Both the position numbers and the translations under genes were made by a program. Source: Macrophomina tecta (lineage: Eukaryota > Ascomycota > Dothideomycetes > Botryosphaeriales > Botryosphaeriaceae). From it: a stretch of 64,000 bases of DNA. The DNA is taken from NCBI GenBank assembly GCA_024180945.1, contig JAKSGN010000039.1:186001-250000 (forward strand). Direction: 5' to 3'. Every line of letters starts with the position of its first letter. The stretch's first letter is position 1. A model generated the notes under the pieces. That model had not been told where the DNA came from. It made no database searches and was given only the letters and a program-made list of their open reading frames with translations. Shown piece by piece: positions 11,801 to 22,913 of the stretch.

Positions 11801-14800
11801 TAAAAATAGTAATCTAAATTAGAATAAAACTCGCTTTTTACATTAGTTTTAATTAATAAAGAGTCTTTTAGTAAAGCTCTTACTAATACTAGCTATAAAT
11901 ATTATATTATAATAAGCTATAAGTTCGCTAAACGTTATAAACTCCCGCGCATCTAAATATTCTTAAGGATACTAGACGGCTTAACACCTACCGAGTAGTA
12001 AATTACGGAGGTAGCCTAGATAGAAGTCGATATTAGTAGCTATAATTAAAAATAAATATTCTTCTATATTATTCTAAGGCTTACTAGCTGCGATATTATA
12101 CTAGATAACCCCTAGATAGTATAATAAAAGGTAGTATTAGACTAAAGCGAATGGATAATTACCTTTAAGGGTATCGGCTTAGTAGTTAAGTAAGATGCTA
12201 ATCTACCTAAGCCCTAAGAAATACTAATTAGAGCGCACGCGTTCCGCTCCTTATATTAGTAATATAAGAAGAAAGAATACTAAATCTTTACTATAAGCCT
12301 CGCTAATATCGATAAGGCCCTAAAAGAGAAGGCTCTAGTTAACGTTAAGGCTAATCTATCGTACTAAATTAATTAGAAACGACACCTCCTATTCGAGAGA
12401 AGAGAAGCTAAGAAATTACTACTCTATCGGCCTAGTATTAATTACTATATCGAATTAGAAAAGAATACTAACGAACGAATACTAGAACTACTATAGGGGC
12501 CTCTATATAATATATCCCGTAACGAGCTCCTAGTGCTTCGAAAAACACTAAATAATTATCTTAATAAAGGCTTTATTCGAGTTAGTAACTTATCTATAGC
12601 CGCCCCCATTCTCTTTATAAAGAAACTAGAAGGGGGGCTTTATTTCTACTACGATTATTAAGCCCTAAATTAAATTACTAGAAAGGACCGTTACTCGTTA
12701 CCCCTTATTTAGGAGACGCTTAATTAGATTAGTAAGGCTAAATAGTTTACTAAGCTCGATATCGCCGCCGCCTTCTATAGAATATAGATTAAGGAAGGTA
12801 ATAAATAGCTTACTATATTTAGAACTTAATTTAGGTTATTTAAATAGCTAGTTACCTCGTTTAGATTAGCTAACGCACCGAGTATCTTCTAGCGATATAT
12901 TAATTAGACGTTAAGGAACTTCTTAGACGATTTTATCTTAGCCTATATAGACGATATTCTAATCTTTATAGACGGTTCTCGCAGGAATTACCGCGAGAAG
13001 GTTAATAAGGTATTAGCTAAATTAGACGCTATAGGCCTCTAGCTCGACCTTAAGAAATATGAGTTTAAAGTCTAGTTAATAAAGTATCTTAGTTATATAA
13101 TTAAGGCTAGTAAGGGTATTCGAATAGATCTAGAGAAGGTTTAAGCAATCTAAGAATAGATAATACTAACTACTATTAAAGGAGTATAAGACTTTCTTAG
13201 ATTTACTAACTTCTATAGGCGATTTATTAAGGGATTTTCTAATCTAACGCACCCCTTAATTATGCTTACTAGGAAGAATACGGTTTTTTAATAGAACGAG
13301 GAGGCTAATGCGGCTTTTAAGAAGCTAAAAAAGACTTTTATTACTACGCTAGTACTAATATAATTCGATTCGGAACGAGAAATGGTTCTTATAACAGACT
13401 TCTCTAGATATTATACTAGTAGCATTCTTTAGTAATATAATAATAACGGCTTTTTACGCCCGGTAGTATTCTTTTTAAAAAAGAATCTTTTTACTAAATA
13501 TAACTATCCGATTTATAATAAGGAACTACTTACGATAGTTAAGTATCTACGCTAATAAGATATAGAAGTAAAGGGGCTTAATTAGTTTAAGATTCTTACT
13601 AATTATAAGAATCTAGAATACTTTACTACCGCGAGGAGACTATTCGAAAGATAAATTTAGTAGTAAAGAGAACTTAGCCGGTTTTCTTTTATAATTAAAT
13701 ATACCTCTAGAACGACTAATAGATTAGTAGATACGCTTACTAGACGGGACTAAGACCTATCTATATAGAATATAGATTAAAGACTCGAGTAGAGAATAGT
13801 CTAGCTACTACTACTAGCTCGCTAAGGACTTATCCTTAATACTAGACTAGTAGAAGACCCCGAGAAATAAGAGAATTAGAATTATAAGAACTTACTATTA
13901 CCGAATTAAGATGATACTAGGCGGATACTACTAGAATAGTACAGCTACGAATAGGTACTTTAAGATTAATAGTAAGAGGTATAGTATTAGAATAACGTTC
14001 TAAACCAACTAAAGAAGATAGTCTAATAAGGAAATAGAATATTTTTTCTAAACCTATCTAGTAAGATTAAGGTATCGGTATCTAAATACTTATTAAACGA
14101 CTAAGGAAACCTCCTATTTAGGGGAAGAAGATAGGTACTAAATTTAGAACCGTTACGAATACGGATTATCTAGGAGATATATGACTTACTTTTTACGGTA
14201 TACCCGGGACGAATCGAGACGGTTAACCTCGTAGTAAGATAATTCTTTTAGCTAGAATTCGTTAACGATATTTAGAGGTTTTATCGAAACTATAATACCT
14301 ACGAAAGAACTAAAGTCTAAAGAGATAGAAAATAAGAACTTCTTAAACTACTACTAGTACTAGAAAGATAGTAGCGCGAGATCTTAATTAATTTCGTTAG
14401 GCTACTTCTATTAAGCAACGGCTACGAGATGCTTATAGTAATAACCGACTAATTAGGCAAAGGAGTTATTCTCGAGGCGTGCGTAAATCTAGAAATGAAA
14501 ACTATCGTAAGGCTCTTTATTAGTCGCTTCTACCGGGACTATAGAATACCGGCGACCATCGTATTAGATAGAGAAACGTAATTTATTAGTCTATTATAGT
14601 AACGGATCTATTAGTTACTTAAGATTAAGTAGCGGATATTAACTGCATATTATCCTTAAACGGACGGCTTAACGAAACAAATAAATACTAAGGGAGTACG
14701 AAAGCTAGCCTTATTTACGAATTACTATTAATACGATTAGATAGATTAGTTACTAGTTATCTAGCTAGTACTAAATAGGAAAATATTAATAGTTATCTAG

Positions 14801-15430
14801 ATAAGCCCTTTTTTTCTCTCTTACGGTTACCACCTCGAGCCGCTTAAATTATCTAAAGACATATAGCTAAGTAGCTAGTAGAGGTAGTCCCTAATAGCTA
14901 AGGCTAAGGCTATTATTATAAAAATTAAGGAGGTTACGGATTAGGCGTAAGCGTTAATAGTAGAGACTTAATAAAAATAAGAATATTAAGTAAATCGATA
15001 ACGAAACCCCTTACTAGCGTATAGAGTAGGCGATAAAGTATAGCTAAGCCTTAAGAATCTACGAATAGACTAGCTAAGTAAGAAGCTCGATAATAAGGCG
15101 GCTAAATTTACTATTACTAAGGTAATTAGATTCTATAGCTATAAGCTAGACGTATCTAGTACGGTCTATAACGTCTTTAATATAGATCTTCTTAGACCGG
15201 CTAGGACGGACCCTCTACTAAGCTAGATTTAGAATAATTACTAGCTATTACTTATCTAAGTAGATAGTTAAGATAAATAGATAGTAGAAGCGATCCTAGG
15301 CGAATAAATAGCTAAGAAGCTAGGGCAACGGCGGCGCTAGCTATAATATTACGTTAAATAGAAAGGCTACGTAAGACCTATTTAGAAGCCTATAACTACT
15401 TTTAAGAATATAATAGTACTAGATATCTAC
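11800..15430 (+). pseudogene. Gypsy3 pol remnant
   Basis: The reverse transcriptase is clear: FTKLDIAAAFYR near 12745 and AYIDDILIFIDG near 12940. The connection FLRFTNFYRRFI comes near 13192. Integrase is marked by TAYYP*TDG near 14642 (TAYHPQTDG before mutation). A chromodomain-like end near 15280-15410 reads VEAILGE, then YYVK*KGYVRP. Multiple stops. The element is distinct from Gypsy1 and Gypsy2 and no antisense frame is visible behind its pol. Confidence 0.85.
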
Positions 15431-15908
15431 CTAGAGGAAAAGAAAAAGAAAAGGTAAGCGGTTTAGCTCGGCCGAAGCTAAGCTCGATCTAGGTAATATT
15501 AATTTTTTCTATTAACTATAGAGAATAATAACCCGTTAGAGTCGGCCTCGTAAGATAGCTACCCGTTAGAGTAGCCTAGTACTAGGTTACCTAGTCGGGT
15601 ATTATAGACTACTAGACGGAATTCGCTAGTGCCGAATAACTCTCTTTCTATTAATTAATAGGCCCTTAATTCGATAACTAGCTAACTTAACCCCACGGTT
15701 TCTAGTCGACTCCGAGATGTTACTACCTTAACGCGATCGTACGTAACGTACGTATTACCGGTTAGCTAAGTTTCTAACTACGCTATATAGCCGTTATTAA
15801 ATATTAGAGTCGCTATTTCGCCTTATATACCCCCTAAATAACGGAAAAGCGATTGCCCTAACCAAGGATTAAACTTAGAACAAGCTAAAAAAGAAAAAGA
15901 AAGGGTAA

Positions 15909-16149
15909 TATTATAGTCTAAAAGCCTAGTAATAAAGAAAGCCTTAGAGGAACCCTCGACCGAAATAATCGACGAATAGACTTATACCTGCGTAGGTATA
16001 AGTATTACGTGACTTTACCTAATTTATATATTTAAATAGACTTTACTTTTTCTTCTCTTTTTTTCTTTTTTCTTCTCTCTTTAAGTTCTAGCTTTCTATA
16101 CGTAGCGTAATAAATCTTTTAGCGATTATTCTAAGGTTAAGCCTTAATA
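15909..16149 (+). repeat. 3' LTR of Gypsy3
   Basis: 241 bp, paired with 10174-10413, followed by the target duplicate GTAGC. Differences from the 5' LTR are mostly transitions with a few length changes in the pyrimidine runs. Confidence 0.9.
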
Positions 16150-18185
16150 GTAGCGAGTAATAAGGCCCGAGATATAAAATTCTTAAGAAAGCTATAAGAG
16201 TCTTTATTCTTTATTTCTTATAATATATAGGGCTAAGAACTATTACGCTTCTTCTAGTACTCTTATCTCGTAGCGCTTAAATAGATCTTTTTAAAAAGTA
16301 TCTATAAAAGGCTTATCTCGCTTATAGTATACTATAATAATGTTATTAATAAAGAAGAAGACGAATAGGTAATTATTTACGTATAAGTAAGGCGTATTAG
16401 ATACCTAAGTTAAACTAAGCTCTTCTAAGAACTTATAGAAATACTTCTACTAGAGAGCTAGTAACTCTTTAAGGCTATAAAGCGCTTATAGAAGTTAAAG
16501 AATTTAGTTTTATTTAAGCTATATTTCTTCTAGAGGTCGGTAATATATTCTTTCCTTAAGTAGAATATAAGGAAATGCGTTTATAACGTCATACTAGCGT
16601 ATTTCTAAGTTAAAGGCATAGATAATAGTAATTAGAGCTCGAAAGATCTAAAAGATAAGAGTAGCTATATAAGTATCTTACTAAGTAGCTTAAAGGTCTT
16701 CTCTTATATAGATACGTACCTTAACCTTAATAAGCTAATCGTATTTATTAAACTTATACTTAAATACCTAGGTAAGAGAAATTACTTTCTTATTAAGGCT
16801 TTTAGCTTTACTAAGTACTACTATCTTCTATACTTTCTTATTCTATAGTTTCTAGAGTTCTGTTTAAATTACCTCTAATAGATAGGTTTTTATTAGGTAG
16901 TTAAAGATATCTTTATAAAAGCGAGGTTTAGGTAGTAGTTAATCTCTATAAATATATAATAGGCCTATAGGTAGTACTTAAGCCTATACTAAAGTAGATT
17001 CCTAAAGAGATACGAGAAAAGATATAAATAGTATTTAGTAGCTAAATATATTATTATAAATTAACGTAATATACGCATCTTTACGTAGTTTATAAGTCCT
17101 TAATCTATAGATAATTAGATTTAGATTAATATCCGCTATAATATTACGTTCTCTTAGGGTATAGTTTCCTCTAGTAGCGCCTAGATTAGATAGATTCTCG
17201 TATTAGACTAGTAAAAGAGGCCTAAGTCCTTATAATTACTAATTCTATTAATCTTTACCCCCTAAGCCTTAAGAGGCTAAGCTATAAGAGGCTTATTTAA
17301 CTAGAGTAAATTAATTAGATAATTAGTAATCTAAAGACTCTAGTAATTAGTTACCTTAAGTTAGACCTACTTATAGGCTACTTTCTATATACTTTTCACT
17401 TACGAGGCCTTTACTAGTTAATTCTAAAGAACTTAGTAGGTAATCTAGTTATACTCCTAGTAATTAGGTGCCTAGAGTCTATAATAGTTTATTACTAAGG
17501 TTAAAGAAGGCTTAGAGTCTTTATCTAAAGAAATAATATTCTTCTTATAGAGTATAATACGAGAAATTACTATCTTTTACTCTTAATCCTACTTCTACTA
17601 CTATAGAGAGAGTATCTTTTCTAGATTCTCTAGAGAGAACTTATTTAATTCGTTAAAGATAACATCTTTAGAGCGTACTACTTAGTTCTTTAGAGGATAC
17701 TAGATTCTATAAATATTAGTAGAGTTATATCTAACTAAGTATCTAATAAGAACTCACTTATCTAGCTTATTACTACGTAAAATATTCTTAAGTAGTAAGT
17801 AGGCTTTATAGCTATAGACTTATAAATAAGTTACTTTTAGCTTCTTACTATAAATAAGCTTAAATAGCGTTTTCTAGTTATAGCGCTTTATTAGAGTTCT
17901 ATTATAGATATAGACTACCGCCTTAATTATTTTAGGCTAGAGGTATTTAGGTAGATTAGTACTAACTCGTAAGAATCTTACCTTAATAATAATTAATTAG
18001 TTAGAACATTCTAATATACTATTCTACTAAGGAGTATAAGGAGCTAATACCTTATAGGTAACTCTCTAATATTTAAGCTACTATTTAAAGGCTCGTATAA
18101 GCGATACTTCTCTATTTAATCTAAGAAAGGCGACTAATTTACTAAATCTCGTCTTAATTATTTAAATAATATTAAGAAGGTGCTA

Positions 18186-18247
18186 ACGTGTTTCACCACT
18201 CACCCGGCCACACCAGTCATCCGGCCACCCCACCAACACCAAAACGC
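18186..18247 (+). repeat. pogo-1 left terminal inverted repeat
   Basis: 62 bp, ACGTGTTTCACC to CACCAAAACGC, perfect partner of 19957-20018. Contains two copies of a TCA-NNN-GGCCAC box 17 bp apart. NNN is CCC and TCC here, but GTG and GTG in pogo-2. Confidence 0.95.
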
Positions 18248-18296
18248 TTCTTTGTACAATTATTCCACCACAACGCCTTGAATTCAATCGAAATTT

Positions 18297-19937
18297 CTAT
18301 TTAACTACTCCTTGATTACTAGGACATCGGCGGATTGTGTGGCCTTGTAAATGGCAATTGCTGCACGTCGGCGGCGCACGTTGTCGTACAGCCGTCGCCT
18401 CCTGTTGATCAGCCTCTTCCTCCCCATTTTCTATCCCGTGAACCAAGAACTGCCCCTGCTGAGCCTGTAGAGCACCTCCCTGTGTAATATACCTTCGCCG
18501 GTATTGCTGCTTTAGTTTTCGCCGTTGATTAGCTGTACGAAGCTCCGAATTCTCCTTTGCAAGTATTATAGCTGAATTCATCGCTATCTAACATCCCTTT
18601 GCAAGTTGACTAAATGCTTGGCTCGTCGGGCTCTGAGATTGGCGCTGGATGAGATCCCGTATAAGCCGAGCCTGCTTCTCTAGCTGAGCTAAAGTATGAG
18701 GTGTTTCTAACGTCTATTGAGGTGCTTGTCCGTTCGCCGTAGCTGGTGGAGAGGGTGTTTTGGTAACGGTAAGCGACGATAAGACGCGTTGTGGGTTGTA
18801 CGGTATAAGCCCCGTGGCTTAAAACCCACTTCTGATATTTTGGCCCGTAAAGACTGATGGGCGCACCTTCGAGTATATTGCGAGAAAGTCGTCTTTATTA
18901 ATATAGTAGATTCCTTGGCGGACGCTTTCCTAAACCTCCTAACCGTACGAACGCTTGAGGGGGGAGAAGTAGCTTACATTAAGCGGCTGGAGAATATGCG
19001 ATGTATGCGCAGGCATACAGAGCGTGACGATATTATTTGCTATACAGTATTGGTTAAATTCGGGCGTTGCGTGGCTGCTGTGGCCATCGAGGATAAGGAG
19101 ACGGTAGGCTCCCTTCGTATAAGACTCTGTGTGCGTATTGAAGTGCTTGATCTATTTAAATCCGAGCTGGTCTGTCGTCTAGCCATTACTGCTTACAGCA
19201 ATTACCCAGTCAGCCGGCAGTTCTCGATACTAGTTTGACTGGTGGACCTTCCCTGCTAGGATGATGAACGGCGGAATCGCCCAGCCGGACGCGTTGATGC
19301 TCTCGATTGCCGTTGTCCACTCACGGTTCCCTGGTTGCACAGCAGTTGCTCGACCGGTCGTATCAGAGCTTGTGACGACCTTAGATGTCGCAATTACCCC
19401 CATCATAAATCCTGTCTCGTCAAAATTGTAGAAGTCGTCGTCGAGAATGCCGTACGACTGACGCGTCTCTTGAACACTCGTAAACCACGCGTTAATCGTG
19501 CCTGGATCCTCGCATTTGGCGCGTTGTAAATGGAACTTTCGATTCTATTTTATTTTAAGCTCGGGCTGGTTGTTGATAAACCGAGATATCCAGTTCTTGC
19601 CGACTGGTTGAGGTGGAGGATTATGGCCACGCGCTGCGAGTAAACAGTCTGCCATCCTTCGTACATCAATGACCTGGGGAGGGAATCCTCGCCGATCAAG
19701 GCTTAGAATCCACTCAACTAAAGCCTTCTCTTCGGACGGCTGCAGCTTTCGTTTTTGCGAATTAGACACGCTTCGTGGGGCTGTTCCATTGAGATGATCT
19801 TGGAGAGTAGTTCGAGGTATATCGTACGATGTTGCAGCCTTGCGAATGCTCGAAATTCGATTGTTTTGAACAGCCTGCTTAGCAAGAAGTAGTCTGCCCT
19901 CTTTCTGGTGTGATTCTTGGTTCTGTGTTGATGTCAT
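18297..19937 (-). pseudogene. pogo-1 transposase, inactivated
   Basis: Collinear with the intact 541-aa transposase of pogo-2. The first 130 codons are open (HTH region). A W-to-stop follows at the codon after KIK (pogo-2 has KTKW), then several more TGG to TAG, CAG to TAG and CAA to TAA changes. The open C-terminal stretch (18297-18581) retains the knuckle CSNCHLQGHTIRRCP. The third catalytic Asp codon (GAT, residue 320 in pogo-2) is AAT here, so Asp to Asn. Nearly all differences I compared are C-to-T or G-to-A, mostly in CpA context. Confidence 0.9.
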
Positions 19938-19956
19938 TGCTGATTTTCACGAGGGC

Positions 19957-20018
19957 GCGTTTTGGTGTTGGTGGGGTGGCCGGATGACTGGTGTGGCCGG
20001 GTGAGTGGTGAAACACGT
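19957..20018 (-). repeat. pogo-1 right terminal inverted repeat
   Basis: Reverse complement of 18186-18247 over all 62 bp by eye, including the CCC/TCC variant triplets. Confidence 0.95.
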
Positions 20019-21833
20019 TAAGTATACTTATTCTTTATTACGTAAGTAACTATAAAGGTAAACTTAGAAGAAGTGTATTTAAGATAAGTAATCTATTAGT
20101 AGCCGTTATTAGCTTATATTATCTATATTAAGTCGAATAAGACTTAAAAGAAGGCTTTAGTAGATAACTTCTCTAGATCTATATTACGTAAAATTTATTA
20201 ATGCGCCTTAGTGCGAGCGTATATATTATAGTAATTAGTTAAGTTTTAATCTATAATAACTACTTCTTATACTACTTAAGGTAAGGACTTAATAGCTCTT
20301 TAGCCTACGTATATAAAGATATTATACTATTATAAAGCTAGTAATAATCGATTAGTAATATTTAATACTATAGCTAGTAGATTATCTACTTTCTTATATT
20401 CTATAAAGAAGTAGTTTTAAGTAAAGATTAGGTAAGCTATAGTAAAGTTCTCTAAGTAGAGATATATACGTTCTATATCTAATTCGATTCCCTTCTCTCT
20501 TACCTTAGTAATTAAGATGAGGTTAGCTATAAATAAGGGTATATAAGCTACGTCTACTAGCTTAATTATACGTAGCCCCTTATAGTTAGTAGTATATACT
20601 AGTGCCTTACTAAATAACTTAATCTTAACTATAGTATTTTTTAATATAACGTAGTTATCTGGCCCTGCGTTTCTTATTTTAGTATAGCGATCCTTTATAT
20701 ACTTATTATAGATATAATAAGTAGTACTAGTATTAGCAATCTATAATAGATTAAGCGTTATAGACCTTAAAATATATTACGTATTAAATACCGAGGCAAC
20801 TATAGTTAGGAATAAGAATAATATTTTATTCTTTTAATCTTAATTTAGCTCTTATTTTTTTTTAAGAAGCGTTATTCTATTTCTTCTAGCCTTAGTTTTA
20901 GCTATTCTTAAACCGTCTAATAGCTCGCTCTATTCTCTCTTTAGTTTATAGATCTTCTAATACCTTTATAACCTTCTTCTAAATATCTCTATTAGGCGTC
21001 TAGTTAGCTGGCTTAGTAGCTAGGTTATAATAGTAGTACTTATTATAGAAGTAACGCTCTCTATATAAGTAGGAAGGTAGGTTCTTCTTCTACTTCTTAT
21101 TCCTTAGAGAGGCGGTAAAAGCGGCTTTAGTAGCCTTTAGGTTTTTAGAAGTATTCTAGCGCTAGTAGTTCTAGTACTTAATAATTAGATTATAAAGGGG
21201 CTTAGTAAGCTTATTATTATAAAGCTTAATCTTATAGTTAGTAGCCTAGTAGCTATTAAGAGGTATAAGTGCCTTAAGAAAAGCGGTCTTACCTCTATTA
21301 CCTACTACGTTAGATAGTTCTAGTTTTTCTACCTTAAAGAGAGTCTCTTTCTATTATACAAGCTATTTCTTAATATTCTAACTACTAGGAGGTTTTTTTA
21401 ATTAGTGTAGCTAATTAATAATAAGTCCTTTCTAAGTCTTCTTTATTAGTTAGAGCCGTGCCTTAAGTACTATAAGCTAAGAGTAAGAATAAGAGTCGTC
21501 TTTAAGCTTATAAAGAATAGATAATAATAGCTAGCTAACTAAGTTCTTAATAACTATAGAAAGGTTATTAATTTTCTTTCTTAGCTTCTTATATTACTTT
21601 ATCTTTCGCTCGTATATTTTTATGCGTATTTTATAACGATCCTATACGTATATAAGCTTATTATTAGTAGGCTTAGAAGGCTCGGTTAGTTTAAGTAATT
21701 AAGTAGGTTTATTAGGCTTTAAAGAATCGATATAATTAAATATATCGTACTTCTTAGCTCGTAATTAGATAATAAAGTACTATTTATCCTAATTATCGGC
21801 TGTCTTTAAGACGATAATAGGCTTAGAAGACAT

Positions 21834-22179
21834 TATAGCGTAGTATTACGTTACGTTGCGTTACGTTACGTGCCAATGTAGGCACAGGTAAGTTGCTAAA
21901 GTAGGTAAAAGGCGTAAGGCTAATAAATAAGCTGTTACTTAAGTATATTACGCTAGGGAGGCAGCAAAGGCACTCTACTATAGGTAGAAAACGTATTATA
22001 GGAGGTAGCAAGGGCGCTCCGTTATAGAATACGTATAGTAGATAATTACTAGGGAGGGAGGTCCGGATACCACGGAACACTTAGAATAGCATAATGCGGT
22101 GCTAGGGAGGATAGCTTAGACTATAGAAGGCATTAAAGACGCATCCAGGCTTATAACTATTAGAATAAGTAATAGGACA
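21834..22179 (-). repeat. Copia-A 5' LTR plus leader
   Basis: From the outer end TGTCCTATTACTT (minus strand, 22179) to the gag start. It aligns with 61334-61681 of Copia-B, sharing TTATTCTAATAGTTATAAGC, GTTCCGTGGTAT and CTTATTTATTAGCCTTA. I cannot place the LTR/leader boundary. Less mutated than Copia-B: the ATG survives, and so does much CA/TG. Confidence 0.7.
21846..21870. repeat. (TTACG)5 pentanucleotide run
   Basis: Five TTACG units, the third TTGCG, in the Copia-A leader just upstream of gag. It is directly followed by a GTGCC-AATGTA-GGCAC hairpin (21870-21885). Copia-B has only a remnant (GACGTAATGTAATAC). Confidence 0.7.
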
Positions 22180-22309
22180 GCTTATTCAGTAGTGAAAGGC
22201 ATTAATTAGCATGAAGAGGAAGAGGGTTGGTAACCCGACCGCCTCTTATACGAGTGATTGTAGCTAAGCGATGTGGTGTGATAATAAGGAGACCTTGAAA
22301 CACGTGATT

Positions 22310-22572
22310 GATCCAACAGTTTTGGTACTGCTGTGTCTGCTTTAGGAGCAAATTTGACGGTGAATGCTTGGCCGACAATCTTGGTTTTGCCTGCTCTGTA
22401 TGCGGGAGATTGCATTACAAGTCCCTCCAGAAAGCCACCGTGAACGTGGCCTAGCTTGGACAGGCCGTCGGAGACCTATAGTTCATCAGCGCATAAGCTA
22501 TTCGGTGGCGCATTATGCACATACGTCGCAGCGGGACCACCTGTGTAACCGTTCTATGATTGATTCTGCCAT
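22310..22572 (-). pseudogene. Truncated RraA-like aldolase gene (5' part only)
   Basis: Minus strand, ATG at 22572. Exon 1 (22525-22572) encodes MAESIIERLHRWSRCD. A canonical intron (22476-22524, GTATGT..CTGATG..TATAG) follows. Exon 2 continues VSDGLSKLG, then GGFLEGLVMQSP, then GKTKIVGQAFTVKFAPKADT. The spliced reading matches the N-terminus of fungal RraA-like proteins (HMG/CHA aldolase or oxaloacetate decarboxylase family). After VPKL (about 22310) similarity stops and short nonsense follows to 22206. Only about 65 residues of a protein normally over 200 remain, and the conserved metal-site region is missing. The Copia-A end lies 130 bp further on, so repeat activity may have removed the rest. 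Starts head-to-head with the aldolase gene. Confidence 0.75.
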
Positions 22573-22913
22573 GACTTTGAGCGTCGGAGAGGCTGCCAGG
22601 CTATAAAGGCAAAATGAATGGAACTGAGAGGGCCTGGAAAGACGCCCACTTCCTTTGGTCTTATCACCACTCCGGCGCGGCGCAAACCCCGACTTCGGCG
22701 ATCCTCGGCTACGGCGAGATCGAACCCTATGCATGGAAACGCTTCTCGGCTCGGTCCCGACCCGAGTGGGGCGGATGCACCCAGCTTAAGCAGCGTCAAC
22801 CAGACGAGCGTCGGATCTTTTACCGATACGCATCCTCAGGAACTCAACCAAGTGTGGCACTGGCCGTTAGCAACCAAGCGCTGACATACGCTCTTGCACA
22901 ATCCTCTCTGGCG
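22573..22913. promoter_or_regulatory. Shared intergenic region between RraA-like and class II aldolase genes
   Basis: 341 bp between two divergent start codons. TATAAA at 22602-22607 could serve the plus-strand gene with a long leader, or may be chance. Several frames on both strands are open here but none resembles a protein. Confidence 0.4.

Larger units (their letters stand above)
10174..16149 (+). mobile_element. Gypsy3: Ty3/Gypsy element with both LTRs and 5-bp target duplication
   Basis: 5976-bp element with LTRs at 10174-10413 and 15909-16149. GTAGC is duplicated at 10169-10173 and 16150-16154. LTR ends read TATTATAG..CTTAATA, that is TGTTATAG..CTTAACA before RIP. Inside are gag with a CCHC knuckle remnant, pol, a chromodomain-like C-terminus and about 390 bp of non-coding sequence (15490-15880) before a purine tract (15888-15905). 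Inserted in Copia-A between its reverse transcriptase and RNase H. Confidence 0.92.
18186..20018 (-). mobile_element. pogo-1: 1833-bp pogo/Fot-type DNA transposon, lightly RIP-mutated
   Basis: Bounded by 62-bp inverted repeats and TA duplications (18184-18185 and 20019-20020). Same length as pogo-2 at 45182-47014. It interrupts Copia-A integrase; the unoccupied equivalent of its target is at 63506-63507 in Copia-B. Base composition is far less AT-rich than its surroundings, so it arrived after the heavy mutation of its host. Confidence 0.95.
16150..21833 (-). pseudogene. Copia-A gag-pol remnant (split by pogo-1)
   Basis: The minus-strand frame starts at ATG 21833 with MSSKPIIVLKTADN, then a Trp-to-stop change and YFII*LRAKKYDIF. 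This is a Copia gag start and matches Copia-B. Integrase lies on both sides of pogo-1. The reverse transcriptase at about 16350-16790 includes YDVINAFPYILLKEEYI, like the Copia DVxxAFLxxxLxExVY block. Stops everywhere. Copia is about 4 kb here without the inserts. Confidence 0.8.
9640..22179 (-). mobile_element. Copia-A: Ty1/Copia element on minus strand, interrupted by Gypsy3 and pogo-1
   Basis: Segments 9640-10173, 16150-18185 and 20019-22179 belong to one minus-strand Copia. From right to left they are the 5' LTR/leader, gag, integrase (split by pogo-1), reverse transcriptase and RNase H (split by Gypsy3). The rest lies beyond Gypsy2-A and the window edge. The 5' end at 22179 is where similarity to Copia-B begins. 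RIP has destroyed all frames. Confidence 0.85.

Noticed and set aside
18915..19529. Plus-strand frames of 107 and 64 codons
   Set aside because: They are the complementary strand of the pogo-1 transposase; the matching frames on pogo-2 are equally shadows.
21823..22080. 85-codon minus frame at the Copia-A 5' end
   Set aside because: Falls in LTR/leader sequence shared with Copia-B and is not conserved there as protein.
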